The notes under the pieces are model-generated. The model searched no databases. It was not told the DNA's origin and saw only the letters and a list, made by a program, of their open reading frames with translations. DNA of 64,000 nt, taken from contig NZ_CP019448.1 in the NCBI RefSeq assembly GCF_002951835.1, forward strand, positions 1,364,001 to 1,428,000, written 5' to 3'. This document shows positions 35,817 through 45,123 of this stretch, piece after piece. Position 1 is the stretch's first letter; every line of letters starts with the position of its first letter. Source of the stretch: Simonsiella muelleri ATCC 29453 (GTDB taxonomy: Bacteria > Pseudomonadota > Gammaproteobacteria > Burkholderiales > Neisseriaceae). Made by a program: the position numbers and the translations under genes.

Positions 35817-36263
35817 ATGATGTTTAATAAAATTTTGGTGGTTTGTGTGGGGAATATTTGCCGCTCACCAACTGGTGAGGCGTTATTGAAACAAAAGTTA
35901 CCTAATCATACCATTGCATCGGCGGGTGTAGGGGCGTTGGTGGGGGACCCAGCAGACGCACAAGCCAGCCAAGTTGCACAACAACATGGTGTGGATTTGT
36001 CCACTCATGTGGCACAACAATTGACCAGTGAATTGGCGGCGCAATACGATTTGATTTTAGTTATGGAACAAGGGCATATTGATGCTGTTAGTCAAATTTC
36101 ACCGTCAGCGCGTAGCAAAACCATGTTGTTTGGGCAATGGTTGCCGCAAGGTCGCCGTGAAATTGCTGACCCATATAGACAAAGCGATGAAATGTTTCAA
36201 TTAACTTATCAGCAATTGGCGCAAGCAGCGGATTTGTGGGTGGACAAATTAAAACGCGCTTAG
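35817..36263 (+). CDS. wzb: Low-molecular-weight protein tyrosine phosphatase Wzb
   Basis: A 148-residue phosphatase that removes phosphate from the tyrosine kinase Wzc and so resets the export cycle. The active-site loop VVCVGNICRSPTGEA (about 8-22) contains the nucleophile Cys and Arg; the general-acid Asp is in IADPYRQ (about 119). GGAG lies nine bases before ATG 35817. Between wza and wzc it is unlikely to be an arsenate reductase. Confidence 0.93.
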   Translation: MMFNKILVVCVGNICRSPTGEALLKQKLPNHTIASAGVGALVGDPADAQASQVAQQHGVDLSTHVAQQLTSELAAQYDLILVMEQGHIDAVSQISPSARSKTMLFGQWLPQGRREIADPYRQSDEMFQLTYQQLAQAADLWVDKLKRA

Positions 36264-36335
36264 AATATTTTTCAGGTAGCCTGAAAGCCCGTAAATTATT
36301 ATTTTTAAATTTTATTGAATTCAAATAGATAAACC

Positions 36336-38516
36336 ATGGTTCAAACTCATTCATCACAACAAAATCATCAAACCATTGACGATGACGAAATTGATTTAAC
36401 GCAATTATTCGGTACGTTATGGTTTCATAAATGGAAAATTATTATTGTTACTGTGCTTTGTACGCTAGTTGGCGTACTGGTTGCACTAGGTTCAACACCT
36501 GTGTATCAAGCTGATGCAATGGTTGAAGTTACAGGCACTAAAAACCAAATTTTAGGTGAATTGGGCGATTTGTTAGGTGGTACACCGCAAGCCCCTACGG
36601 ATACCGAAATTGAGTTGATTAAATCGCGTTTGGTGCTGGGCAAATCAGTTAGTGATTTGGGTTTGGATTTGGTTGCCAAGCCTGAAATTTCTTTTTTTAA
36701 TAAAGTATTGGGCGATAAAACAGATGTGCAGCCTGAAATCAATGTGGAATCATTTACGGTTGATGCGTTGTGGTTAAATAGGGAGTTTGAGTTAACTTAT
36801 CAGGGGAATCAGCAATTTAGAATTAAAACACCTGAAGAGAAAACGTTTGCTGGTGTGATTGGGCAGCCGTTGCAAATCAATGCGGAGACGCGTTTGTTGG
36901 TAAAAAAAATCACTGCGCCAGTCGGTCAGAAATTTACCCTAACCAAATTCACACAATTATCCACTATTGAGCATCTTCGCAAAAATCTGTCGGTGGCAGC
37001 AAAAGGCAAAAATGTACCTATTTTGAGTTTGAGTTTGACGGGCACTGAACCTTTGCAGATTCAGACCACATTGGCGAAAATCATTGAAAATTATATGGTG
37101 CAAAACCGTGAAAAAGAAGTACAAACGGCGCGTAGTGGTTTGGATTTCATCAATTCTGAATTACCGCGTTTATCTAGTGTGTTGGAAGATGCGGAAAATA
37201 AATTGAATGCTTATCGTGCCAGAAGTGGTTCATTGGACGTGCCTGCGGAAGCCAAAAGTACATTGGAAAGTCTGAATAAAATTGAAATGCAAATTGTGGA
37301 TTTGCGCACAGAAGAGTCTGTTTTATCAGGTGTTTATACACATGAACACCCAGCTTATAAAGCATTAGAAGATAAACTGAAGGTGTTACAACAAGCCAAA
37401 GAACGCTTGAATAAACAAATTTCGCGTATGCCTGAAACGCAACAAGAAATCATTCGTTTGACGCGTGATGTGGATATTAACCAAGCGATTTATGTGCAAT
37501 TACTGAATAAACAGCAAGAATTGAATATTCTTCGCGCTAGCTCACAGGGTAATGTGCGTTTGATTGATCAAGCCATCACGGCAGAAGAGCCAATCAAACC
37601 GAAGAAGAAAATTATTGTGTTGTTGGCGATGATGGTGGGTTTATTTTTGTCTTGTGGCTATTATTTGATTCAATCTTTGATGAAACAAGGTATTTCTTCT
37701 GAAGATGAAATTGAAGCCATGGGTTTGGAAGTATTGAGTAGCGTGCCTTTGTCCGATTTGCAAAATAAGCGCGATAAATTTTTCCGAAAAAATAATAAAA
37801 ATAAAGATATCCGCTCTAATAGTTTGTTGGCAATCAAAGACCCAACCGATCCAACAATAGAAGCATTGCGTGCTTTGCGTACCACATTGCATTTCCGTTC
37901 ATTAGATGCTAAAAATAAAGTGGTTATGATTTCCGGGGCAGCACCAGAAGTTGGAAAATCATTTATTTCCGCGAATTTGGCGGTGTTAATGGCACAAGCT
38001 GGGCGTAAGATTTTGTTAATTGATGGTGATATGCGTAAGGGTTATTTGCATTATTTGATGCAGCTGCCTGAAAAAAAACAAGGCTTGTCCAATATTTTGC
38101 AAAATGATAAATTAAACAAAAATAATCCATATGATAACTATATTCAAACCACGATGGTTGAAGGTTTGGATTTTGTAAGCTTGGGAACAGATGTGCCTAA
38201 AAATCCATCAGAATTATTGTTAAACAATAAGTTGTCTGTATTTCTTAAATGGGCAGAAAAGCATTACGACCACATTATCTTGGATACACCACCTGTGTTG
38301 GCAGTTACCGATGCGGCGGTAATAGGGCAGTATGTGGGTACAACGTTATTGGTTACGCAGTTTGGTAAAACCGACTCACGTGAATTGGCGACTTGTGCGG
38401 CACGTTTTTCGGTAAATCATGTGAAAATTGATGGCGTGGTGTTAAATGGTATTCAGCGCACAGAGAAAAATTATTATTCATATGGTAATTATGCAAATAA
38501 ATATGCCAAAAAATGA
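36336..38516 (+). CDS. wzc: Polysaccharide co-polymerase tyrosine kinase Wzc
   Basis: A 726-residue inner-membrane bacterial tyrosine kinase. An N-terminal Wzz domain with two membrane helices (about 30-55 and 430-450) encloses a periplasmic coiled-coil region; the cytoplasmic kinase has Walker A APEVGKSFISANLA (about 536), Walker A' LLIDGDMRKGYLH and Walker B LDTPPVLAVTDA. The C-terminus carries a tyrosine cluster (KNYYSYGNYANKY), the site of autophosphorylation. ATG 36336 follows wzb by 72 bases with a DUS variant between. Confidence 0.93.
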   Translation: MVQTHSSQQNHQTIDDDEIDLTQLFGTLWFHKWKIIIVTVLCTLVGVLVALGSTPVYQADAMVEVTGTKNQILGELGDLLGGTPQAPTDTEIELIKSRLVLGKSVSDLGLDLVAKPEISFFNKVLGDKTDVQPEINVESFTVDALWLNREFELTYQGNQQFRIKTPEEKTFAGVIGQPLQINAETRLLVKKITAPVGQKFTLTKFTQLSTIEHLRKNLSVAAKGKNVPILSLSLTGTEPLQIQTTLAKIIENYMVQNREKEVQTARSGLDFINSELPRLSSVLEDAENKLNAYRARSGSLDVPAEAKSTLESLNKIEMQIVDLRTEESVLSGVYTHEHPAYKALEDKLKVLQQAKERLNKQISRMPETQQEIIRLTRDVDINQAIYVQLLNKQQELNILRASSQGNVRLIDQAITAEEPIKPKKKIIVLLAMMVGLFLSCGYYLIQSLMKQGISSEDEIEAMGLEVLSSVPLSDLQNKRDKFFRKNNKNKDIRSNSLLAIKDPTDPTIEALRALRTTLHFRSLDAKNKVVMISGAAPEVGKSFISANLAVLMAQAGRKILLIDGDMRKGYLHYLMQLPEKKQGLSNILQNDKLNKNNPYDNYIQTTMVEGLDFVSLGTDVPKNPSELLLNNKLSVFLKWAEKHYDHIILDTPPVLAVTDAAVIGQYVGTTLLVTQFGKTDSRELATCAARFSVNHVKIDGVVLNGIQRTEKNYYSYGNYANKYAKK

Positions 38517-38527
38517 TGATTAAATTA

Positions 38528-38663
38528 AGAACCTGTGTTCATAATCTTAATGGCTTGCTTTTATCGCCATTTCATGTGCCTATTGCGTTGGTTTAAAAAG
38601 TCGCTTGGTATTCGCAAGAATTGTCAATAAAATCAAGTTATCAATCTTACGAACACAGGTTCT
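38528..38663. repeat. Inverted-repeat mini-element, family A, copy 2
   Basis: 136 bases, beginning AGAACCTGTGTTCATAATC and ending GAACACAGGTTCT, closely matching copy 1 (3064-3200) throughout. It lies just after wzc. Confidence 0.85.
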
Positions 38664-38664
38664 A

Positions 38665-38706
38665 AAATAAACAGGTTGAATGAATGGTTCAACCTGTTTA
38701 TTTTTT
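38665..38706 (+). terminator. wzc operon terminator
   Basis: A perfect 16-base stem, AAATAAACAGGTTGAA with TTCAACCTGTTTATTT around a 7-base loop, followed by more T. It sits directly after the mini-element and before the next gene. Confidence 0.85.
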
Positions 38707-38738
38707 AGATAACCTGAAAAAAATCATATGGAAAATTT

Positions 38739-39068
38739 ATGTTAAATATTATTTTATTGAATCAAAAAATTTGCGATGCTCATTATCGGGATTTGATGGT
38801 AAGATTTTCGTCATCTTTTTCAGCTGTGGAAATGGCATTATTGAATGAAATTGTTGAAAAATTTCAATTTGATAATCCTATTTATGTGCAAGCGTTGGCG
38901 CAAGCTGTTGTGCAGCAAAGCCGTTTTGACCCCAATGCCAACCACATTGCCGATGAATTTTATGATGAAGATGAAGAAAGTACCGCAATTTGCCCGCATT
39001 GTTTAAACCCACCGGTGCCACCATTACGCGATTATGCAATGTGGCGCGAGAAAAATTTATCCAATTGA
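38739..39068 (+). CDS. Hypothetical protein, 109 aa
   Basis: A soluble acidic protein without signal peptide. Residues 20-70 look helical; an acidic patch (DEFYDEDEES, about 77-86) precedes a single CPHC pair, too few cysteines for a zinc ribbon on its own. The C-terminus reads PPLRDYAMWREKN. It ends 9 bases before dut and is probably co-transcribed with it. I do not recognise the family. Upstream it is separated from wzc by a terminator. Confidence 0.7.
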   Translation: MLNIILLNQKICDAHYRDLMVRFSSSFSAVEMALLNEIVEKFQFDNPIYVQALAQAVVQQSRFDPNANHIADEFYDEDEESTAICPHCLNPPVPPLRDYAMWREKNLSN

Positions 39069-39077
39069 AAGAATAAT

Positions 39078-39527
39078 ATGAATCATGTACAACTGAAAAT
39101 CATCAACCCAATCATGCAAAATTATTTGCCTACTTATGCCACAACTGGCTCGGCTGGGCTGGATTTACGTGCTTGTGTGGACAGTAAAATCACACTCAAA
39201 GCAGGGCAGAGTACCCTAATTCCTACAGGCATTGCCATTTATTTGGATAATCCCAATTTGGCGGCGATGCTGTTACCACGTTCGGGTTTGGGGCATAAAC
39301 ATGGAATTGTATTAGGAAATTTGGTTGGGTTGATTGACTCGGATTATCAGGGCGAGTTGATGGTATCATTGTGGAATCGCAGTGATGCTGATTTTGAGAT
39401 TCAACCATTTGATAGAATTGCACAAATGGTCATTGTTCCTGTGGTTCAGGCTACCTTTGAAGTGGTGGATGAATTCGCAACCAGCGAACGTGGCATAGGT
39501 GGGTTTGGCAGCACTGGACGAAATTAG
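39078..39527 (+). CDS. dut: Deoxyuridine triphosphatase Dut
   Basis: Hydrolyses dUTP to dUMP, preventing uracil in DNA and feeding thymidylate synthesis; complements dcd. The 149-residue protein shows all five motifs: GSAGLDLRA (about 24-32), PRSGLG (about 74), GLIDSDYQGEL (about 92), DRIAQMV and the C-terminal GIGGFGSTG. Length is normal. The stop codon TAG overlaps the first bases of the mini-element that begins at 39526. Confidence 0.96.
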   Translation: MNHVQLKIINPIMQNYLPTYATTGSAGLDLRACVDSKITLKAGQSTLIPTGIAIYLDNPNLAAMLLPRSGLGHKHGIVLGNLVGLIDSDYQGELMVSLWNRSDADFEIQPFDRIAQMVIVPVVQATFEVVDEFATSERGIGGFGSTGRN

Positions 39528-39688
39528 AACCTGTATTCACAGCCAATCGAGATGTCTTTTTGCCTCATTTGGCATGCCTGCTGCGTTGAATTTCATGCCA
39601 ATAGTAACGCTATTGACATAAAGTTCGCCTTACATTCGCACCAACTGGGACAAAAATCCATTTCACGTTGGCTATGAATACAGGTTCT
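39526..39688. repeat. Inverted-repeat mini-element, family B, copy 1
   Basis: 163 bases with ends AGAACCTGTATTCA and TGAATACAGGTTCT. The ends match those of family A, but the interior is different. It starts within the dut stop codon. The right half reappears at 49585-49657. No transposase. Confidence 0.8.
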
Positions 39689-39789
39689 TAAAATAATTGA
39701 AAATGATTGATTCAGGCAGCCTTGCAGCATATCTTCAGGCAGCCTGAAAAGATAAAGTGCCGAAAATTGTTACTTTTTTCCCAAAGCAT

Positions 39790-41193
39790 ATGATGATGAC
39801 AGATTACCAAGATGACCCAGAAATCCGCGCCTTATCCACGCCACCGCATTCGCTAGAAGCAGAGCAATCCGTAATCGGTGGTTTGATTTTGGAAAACAGT
39901 GCGTGGGATAGAATTGCCGATGTGGTGAGCGATGACGATTTTTATCGCCATGAACATCGGCTGATTTTTCGCGCCATTGCTATTTTAATTAATGAAAATC
40001 GCCCTGCTGATGTGGTTACAGTGCAAGAGCAATTGGCGCAAAATGATAAATTGGAACAAGTAGGCGGATTTAGCTATTTAGTTACGCTGGTACAAAATAC
40101 GCCATCGGCTGCCAATATTCGCCGTTATGCAGAGATTGTGCGTGAACGCTCCATTATTCGCCAGCTTGCTGAAGTTGGAACACAAATTGCTAGAAATGCT
40201 TATAATCCACAAGGCAAAACCGCTGAGCAATTACTAGATGAAGCCGAAAATCAAGTTTTCCAAATTGCAGAAAGCACCGCGAAATCCAAACAAGGCTTTT
40301 TGGAAATGCCCGAATTGTTGAAACAAAATATAGAAAAAATTGATTTGCTGTATCAACGAGATAATGCTGAAGATGTCACAGGAGTATCCACTGGTTTTGT
40401 GGATTTGGATCACATCACATCGGGTTTGCAAGCGGGTGATTTGGTGATTGTGGCTGGGCGGCCGTCTATGGGGAAAACCGCGTTTGCGGTGAACATTGCC
40501 GAAGACGTGGCATTGAGTAGCAAGCAGCCTGTTGCCATTTTTTCTATGGAAATGGGCGCGGCACAACTGGTAATGCGTATGATTAGCTCGGTTGGGCGCG
40601 TGGATCAAAGTATTCTCAAAAACGGAAAATTACAAGATGAACATTGGGATAGACTCAATGAAGCGGTCGCAAGATTGGCAGATGCGCCAATATTTATTGA
40701 TGAAACGGCTGGTTTAACGGCGTTAGAAATTCGGGCGCGTTCGCGGCGATTGGCGCGGCGATTTAATGGCAAATTGGGCTTGATTGTGATTGATTATTTG
40801 CAATTGATGGCAGGTTCAGGACGTACTGATAATCGTGCAGCAGAGTTGGGTGAAATTTCTCGGTCATTGAAGTCGTTAGCCAAAGAATTGCAAGTTCCTG
40901 TGATTGCACTGTCGCAATTATCACGCACAGTGGAACATCGTACCGACAAGCGCCCAATGATGTCCGATTTGCGTGAATCGGGTGCGATTGAGCAAGATGC
41001 GGATTTGATTATGTTCATGTTTCGCGATGAGTATTACACAAAAGAATCTAGTCAATACAAAGGGTTAGCGGAGTGCATTATTGGTAAACATCGTAATGGC
41101 CCAACAGGCAGGGTGTTTTTAACATTCTTGGGTCAGTTTACCAAATTTGAAAATGCTGCCTATATTCCTGAAAATATGGGTAACGAAGATTAA
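39790..41193 (+). CDS. dnaB: Replicative DNA helicase DnaB
   Basis: The ring helicase of the replication fork, 467 residues. An N-terminal DnaG-interacting domain (starting PHSLEAEQSVIGGLI), then the RecA-like core with Walker A GRPSMGKTAFAVNIAED (about 215-231), Walker B LIVIDYLQLM and an arginine finger near the C-terminus. The start is uncertain: three ATG in a row at 39790-39798, and a GTG at 39757. As in Neisseria, the minor pilin cluster follows directly. Confidence 0.95.
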   Translation: MMMTDYQDDPEIRALSTPPHSLEAEQSVIGGLILENSAWDRIADVVSDDDFYRHEHRLIFRAIAILINENRPADVVTVQEQLAQNDKLEQVGGFSYLVTLVQNTPSAANIRRYAEIVRERSIIRQLAEVGTQIARNAYNPQGKTAEQLLDEAENQVFQIAESTAKSKQGFLEMPELLKQNIEKIDLLYQRDNAEDVTGVSTGFVDLDHITSGLQAGDLVIVAGRPSMGKTAFAVNIAEDVALSSKQPVAIFSMEMGAAQLVMRMISSVGRVDQSILKNGKLQDEHWDRLNEAVARLADAPIFIDETAGLTALEIRARSRRLARRFNGKLGLIVIDYLQLMAGSGRTDNRAAELGEISRSLKSLAKELQVPVIALSQLSRTVEHRTDKRPMMSDLRESGAIEQDADLIMFMFRDEYYTKESSQYKGLAECIIGKHRNGPTGRVFLTFLGQFTKFENAAYIPENMGNED

Positions 41194-41322
41194 TGCTTTT
41201 AAATTTAATACTTACCAAATAGCCTGTAAACTTGGTAAAATCTTATTTAAATTGATAAATCATTTTTCAGGCTGCAATTATTGGTTTTGGGTTGATGGGC
41301 TTGAACATGGGAAGGAACTTTA

Positions 41323-42030
41323 ATGAATAAACGTATGTCAGGCTTCACGCTGATTGAATTGATGGTAACGATTGCCATCATTGGGATTATGGCGGCACTT
41401 GCTTTTCCCAATATGAGTGATTTTATTGCCAGTTCACGTATTGCTAACCGTTCGGAGCAAGTGGCTAATTTGTTTCGTTTTGCTAGGGGGGAAGCGGTAC
41501 GTTTGAATCAGCCTGTGGTAATTTGTGGTATGAAAATTCGCAACGATGGACGCGCCACAGGTACTTGTGATGCGAGCCAATTTCAAAGTGGTATGCGCGC
41601 TTTTGTAGATGTGGATCGTGATGGCATATACGATGAAAAAAAAGATACTGAATTGCGAACCATTGCCATCAATGGTGGCGAAAATATTAAAAATACAACC
41701 AATATTGTTACTTATGCCACCAATGTTTCTGGTCGTGTTAGCGCATCAACAAGGAAGCCTTATGAATTTATTTTTATGCCAAATGGTGCATTCGGTACTA
41801 AGCCGGCCGCGAGTTTGGCAAATTTGCAATTGAGCAATCAATATGTAGCAATACAAATATATGAAAATACTAAATATTCAGCAGATCGTAATTTGCGAGG
41901 ACGTATTGTGGCGATTAACCCAATGGGTATGGTGCAAGTGTGTCGTGATACCACCACACACCCTGTAACGTCCAATAAATCACCTAATTATTATGAGCAA
42001 CAATCCGTTTGTAGTTTACCTAGCACTTAA
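41323..42030 (+). CDS. pilH: Minor pilin PilH (FimT/GspH type)
   Basis: First of five prepilin genes. After a 7-residue leader (MNKRMSG), cleavage would give F-TLIELMV with Glu5, followed by the pilin hydrophobic helix to about residue 30. The 235-residue size and GspH-like body (FRFARGEAVRLNQ) match FimT/PilH. Minor pilins prime assembly of the type IV pilus. AAGGAAC precedes ATG 41323. The dnaB-pilHIJKX order is that of pathogenic Neisseria. Confidence 0.9.
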   Translation: MNKRMSGFTLIELMVTIAIIGIMAALAFPNMSDFIASSRIANRSEQVANLFRFARGEAVRLNQPVVICGMKIRNDGRATGTCDASQFQSGMRAFVDVDRDGIYDEKKDTELRTIAINGGENIKNTTNIVTYATNVSGRVSASTRKPYEFIFMPNGAFGTKPAASLANLQLSNQYVAIQIYENTKYSADRNLRGRIVAINPMGMVQVCRDTTTHPVTSNKSPNYYEQQSVCSLPST

Positions 42031-42048
42031 ACCTATTTTGGAAATTTT

Positions 42049-42681
42049 ATGATGAAAAATTCAAATAATATCTCGTTAAATCAACATACAATGCAAGGTA
42101 GCACGCTGGTTGAGGTGATGGTTTCGGTATTTTTGCTTGCTTTTGGCGTGTTGGGTTTGATGGCGGCGCAAATTCGTTCGGTGGCAGCCATCAGTGAAGC
42201 AGAAAATCGCAGTATTGTCGCTCAAGCTGCCGAGAATTTAGCCGATGGTATGCAAATTAATCCAGAAGTTGTACAGATAGGAAGTAAAGCCGTTGTACGC
42301 CGTTATCCAGATTATCTGACAACCCAGTCTATTACACCCAATCCAACCATGACGTTACCTAACCCATCTTGGGGTAGCAGTTGGTCTGCCACAAGTAGCG
42401 TGTCGGATATCAGTAAAGCTGCATTGGCAAAACAACAATTGAATTTATTCAACTATAGTTTGAATCAAATTCCCAATGCCAGCAACGTGCAATACGTTAT
42501 TTGTTTAGATAATAGCAATCCTGCTGAGCCAACCATGAATGGTACGACCATAAGTGGCAACTGTCGCCCAAGTAATACGTCTAATGACAAAACTGTGATT
42601 AAAGTCATGTGGACCATTCAATCAGAAAATCAAAAATCTACGCCACCTGTGTATTCATATCGTATGGACGTACCGCAATAA
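42049..42681 (+). CDS. pilI: Minor pilin PilI (PilV type)
   Basis: A 210-residue prepilin with a leader of 17 residues; cleavage after Gly gives S-TLVEVMVSVFLLAFGVLGLMAAQ with Glu5. The start of the mature chain is Ser instead of the usual Phe. The remainder is an N/T/P-rich globular head with a Cys pair near the C-terminus (CLDNSN and CRPSN). It lies 18 bases after pilH. Confidence 0.85.
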   Translation: MMKNSNNISLNQHTMQGSTLVEVMVSVFLLAFGVLGLMAAQIRSVAAISEAENRSIVAQAAENLADGMQINPEVVQIGSKAVVRRYPDYLTTQSITPNPTMTLPNPSWGSSWSATSSVSDISKAALAKQQLNLFNYSLNQIPNASNVQYVICLDNSNPAEPTMNGTTISGNCRPSNTSNDKTVIKVMWTIQSENQKSTPPVYSYRMDVPQ

Positions 42682-42822
42682 TTTGAATGAAATAGGCTTA
42701 TTTTTTCAGGCAGCCTGAAAAAGGCAGCTTGAAAGAACGTTTGGCAACATATGATTTTTGACCAAATATATTATTCACCTGAACCATCATAATATGGTAA
42801 GGTTTTGAACCACTAAGGAAAA

Positions 42823-43851
42823 ATGATGAATTCATCTAAATTCGGTAAATCAGTAAAAGGTTTTACCATTATTGAATTTTTGGTTGCTAGCATACTTGCC
42901 ATGATTGTGATTATGGCAGCAGGCAGCACCTATTTTATGACGCGCAAATTAGGTGATACTGCACAAAAGCGATTAAATATCCAACAAAATTTGCGTAATG
43001 CTACTGCCCAAATTAGTCGTGATGCGCGTATGGCGGGGTCATTTGGTTGTTACAATACCAGCAGCACTTTATCGGGTAGAAAAGCACCAATCTTTAACGG
43101 CATTGCTGCGCCATTGGTGTTGGATGATACTGCCGATGGCAATTATGGCATAAAAAAAGCGGTGTTGCCATTAAGTGGGGGAAGCTATGAAGGTTTGGTA
43201 TTTATTTATGGTTTAACTGATACTGGTGTAACCGAAGTAACAACTACTGCTGGAAAATTATCTAATGTGGATAATAATATTTTAACGAGTATTAAATTGG
43301 CGCAAAATGTTAATAAAGAAATTGACCCACTGCGTCAGACTTTAGCACAACAAGGCAATATTGTGATTAGTAGTTGCCGTGAAGCGCATGGGCTGAAATT
43401 ACCGAGTGCTATTAATGGTGATACCATTCCATTAAATTTGGATACAACATTCCGTGATGCCGATATTGGTGAATTAACCGTTACACAACTTTATGCAGCC
43501 GCCTATATTTTAAACAAAAACACCAAACAATTGATGCGATTGGATACGCAACCTAATGGTAATTGGGGGGCACCACAAGTGGTGTCTAATGGTATTAACA
43601 GTATGGATGTGGGTTTTGGTTACGCCGATGATTGCCCATTGCAAAGCGTTAGTACAGCCAGTGGTCCTGCGGAGAAATTCTCATTTACCAAAAATATGGC
43701 AACGGGTGCAGACAAAAAACAATTGCCTGCTATTGTACAAATCCGCTTAAATTATGATGCCAATACTGATGGTACGGCTGGTACAGCAGATTATGTGATT
43801 AATGCAACTGTGCGTGGTGGCAATACTTGTGGTAATCGTACCCCTATTTAA
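42823..43851 (+). CDS. pilJ: Minor pilin PilJ (PilW type)
   Basis: The largest of the set, 342 residues, as expected for PilW/GspJ-like priming pilins. The leader ends KSVKG and the mature end starts FTIIEFLVAS with Glu5. The body contains Cys residues (CYNTS, SSCREAH, DDCPLQ, GGNTCGNR). It is separated from pilI by 141 bases containing a DUS (42705) and a possible promoter (region 42725-42800). Confidence 0.87.
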   Translation: MMNSSKFGKSVKGFTIIEFLVASILAMIVIMAAGSTYFMTRKLGDTAQKRLNIQQNLRNATAQISRDARMAGSFGCYNTSSTLSGRKAPIFNGIAAPLVLDDTADGNYGIKKAVLPLSGGSYEGLVFIYGLTDTGVTEVTTTAGKLSNVDNNILTSIKLAQNVNKEIDPLRQTLAQQGNIVISSCREAHGLKLPSAINGDTIPLNLDTTFRDADIGELTVTQLYAAAYILNKNTKQLMRLDTQPNGNWGAPQVVSNGINSMDVGFGYADDCPLQSVSTASGPAEKFSFTKNMATGADKKQLPAIVQIRLNYDANTDGTAGTADYVINATVRGGNTCGNRTPI

Positions 43852-43870
43852 ATTATTTGGAGCTTAAATT

Positions 43871-44464
43871 ATGATGAAATCCAAGAATCAACAACAAGGT
43901 TTTTCGTTGTTTATGGTGATGATTATTATGCTGGTGATTGCATTATTGGTTGTGGTTGCCAGTCAATCTGCCAGTACAGAAATGCGTGTAAGTACCAATG
44001 AAGCTGACCGAAAATTTGCCATGTCTTTGGCAGAAACGGGTTTGCGTAATGCAGAAGACACTATTCGTCAAATGACCAGTGAAGATAATAAAGATATTGA
44101 TAAATTATTTAGATACGATTGTAATACAGGCAACTGTGCGCCCGTAGAAGAAGTGCATTGGGAAAGCGATCCAAGTACTTCACGTTATAAAATCAGCGGT
44201 ACAAAAAGTACGGTTGTGGCTTGGAAACGTACATTCAGTGGTAAGTCTGTTTTTGATAATAATGGCGCAACCAGTTATCCACTAAATGATAGTGGCGACC
44301 AAAAATCAGGTACGGTTCGGTATATTATTGAGTTTTTGGGTGAACGCAATGATAATTCAACTGGCGCATTGGGACGTTATTTCCGAGTAACGGCTCGCGC
44401 TAAAGGCGAAAACCCCAATACAACCGTAACGTTACAAAGCTATGTAGAAGCAAACAGTATTTAA
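43871..44464 (+). CDS. pilK: Minor pilin PilK (PilX type)
   Basis: A 197-residue prepilin. The leader ends QQQG and the mature end reads FSLFMVMIIMLVIALLVVVASQS. Position 5 is Met, not Glu; lack of Glu5 is typical for the GspK/PilX class, which sits at the very tip of the pilus. One Cys pair (YDCNTGNC). It lies 19 bases after pilJ and 16 bases before the next pilin gene. Confidence 0.87.
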   Translation: MMKSKNQQQGFSLFMVMIIMLVIALLVVVASQSASTEMRVSTNEADRKFAMSLAETGLRNAEDTIRQMTSEDNKDIDKLFRYDCNTGNCAPVEEVHWESDPSTSRYKISGTKSTVVAWKRTFSGKSVFDNNGATSYPLNDSGDQKSGTVRYIIEFLGERNDNSTGALGRYFRVTARAKGENPNTTVTLQSYVEANSI

Positions 44465-44480
44465 TCAAACAGGATTTATT

Positions 44481-44936
44481 ATGAAACTGAAACAAAATTT
44501 AGCACTACAATCCAAAGGTTTTACGCTGGTTGAAATGATGGTAGCTGTTGCTATTTTGGGTATTTTGGCTGCTATCGCCATTCCTTCATACAGTGATTAC
44601 ATTGAAAAAGGCGAATTGACAGACGCAAAACAAGCCGCTTTAGCCGCACGACAAAATTTTGAAGCCAATCGTTTGGCGCGTCCACGTGAATTTCAGACTG
44701 CCGTAGGTTTTAATAAAGAATTAAATACGATGACTTCACAAATTTCAGCAAAAAGCACGTTATTGTACACATTCACACCAACACCATTTGGCGCTCAAAA
44801 TGGTGGTGCGCCTGTGGGTTTTACATTTAAAATTACACCAAGAAAACAAGGAAAAAAATATTTTTTAACCATTGATGAATCAGGCAATGCACAGCGTTGT
44901 AAAGTTAAGGCGACATCCAGTTGCGAAAGATTTTAA
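44481..44936 (+). CDS. pilX: Type IV pilin-like protein PilX/PilL
   Basis: A 151-residue class IVa pilin similar in plan to the major pilin. Leader ends QSKG; mature F-TLVEMMVAVAILGILAAIAIPSYSDYIEKG with Glu5. A disulfide-forming pair lies at the end (RCKVKATSSC). In Neisseria the gene in this position is pilX (or pilL in gonococcus), linked to aggregation and adhesion. ComP, the DUS receptor, is a similar pilin; the position here argues for PilX/PilL, but ComP cannot be excluded from sequence alone. Confidence 0.82.
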   Translation: MKLKQNLALQSKGFTLVEMMVAVAILGILAAIAIPSYSDYIEKGELTDAKQAALAARQNFEANRLARPREFQTAVGFNKELNTMTSQISAKSTLLYTFTPTPFGAQNGGAPVGFTFKITPRKQGKKYFLTIDESGNAQRCKVKATSSCERF

Positions 44937-44987
44937 GGCTGCCTGAAACCTTTGCAAAACAAATCTCAAAAAGCTGAAACATTATTA

Positions 44988-45123
44988 AGAACCTGTTTTC
45001 ATAATTTTAATAGCTTGCTTTACCGCCATTTCATGCGCCTACTGCTTTGGCTTAAAAAGCCACCCTGTATGCGCAGAAATTGTCAATAAAATCAAGTTAT
45101 CAATCTTATGAACACAGGTTCTA
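44988..45123. repeat. Inverted-repeat mini-element, family A, copy 3
   Basis: 136 bases from AGAACCTGTTTTCATAAT to GAACACAGGTTCT, similar over the full length to copies at 3064 and 38528, with a few more changes. It follows the pilX gene. The next 100 bases up to kdsA hold nothing that I recognise. Confidence 0.83.
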
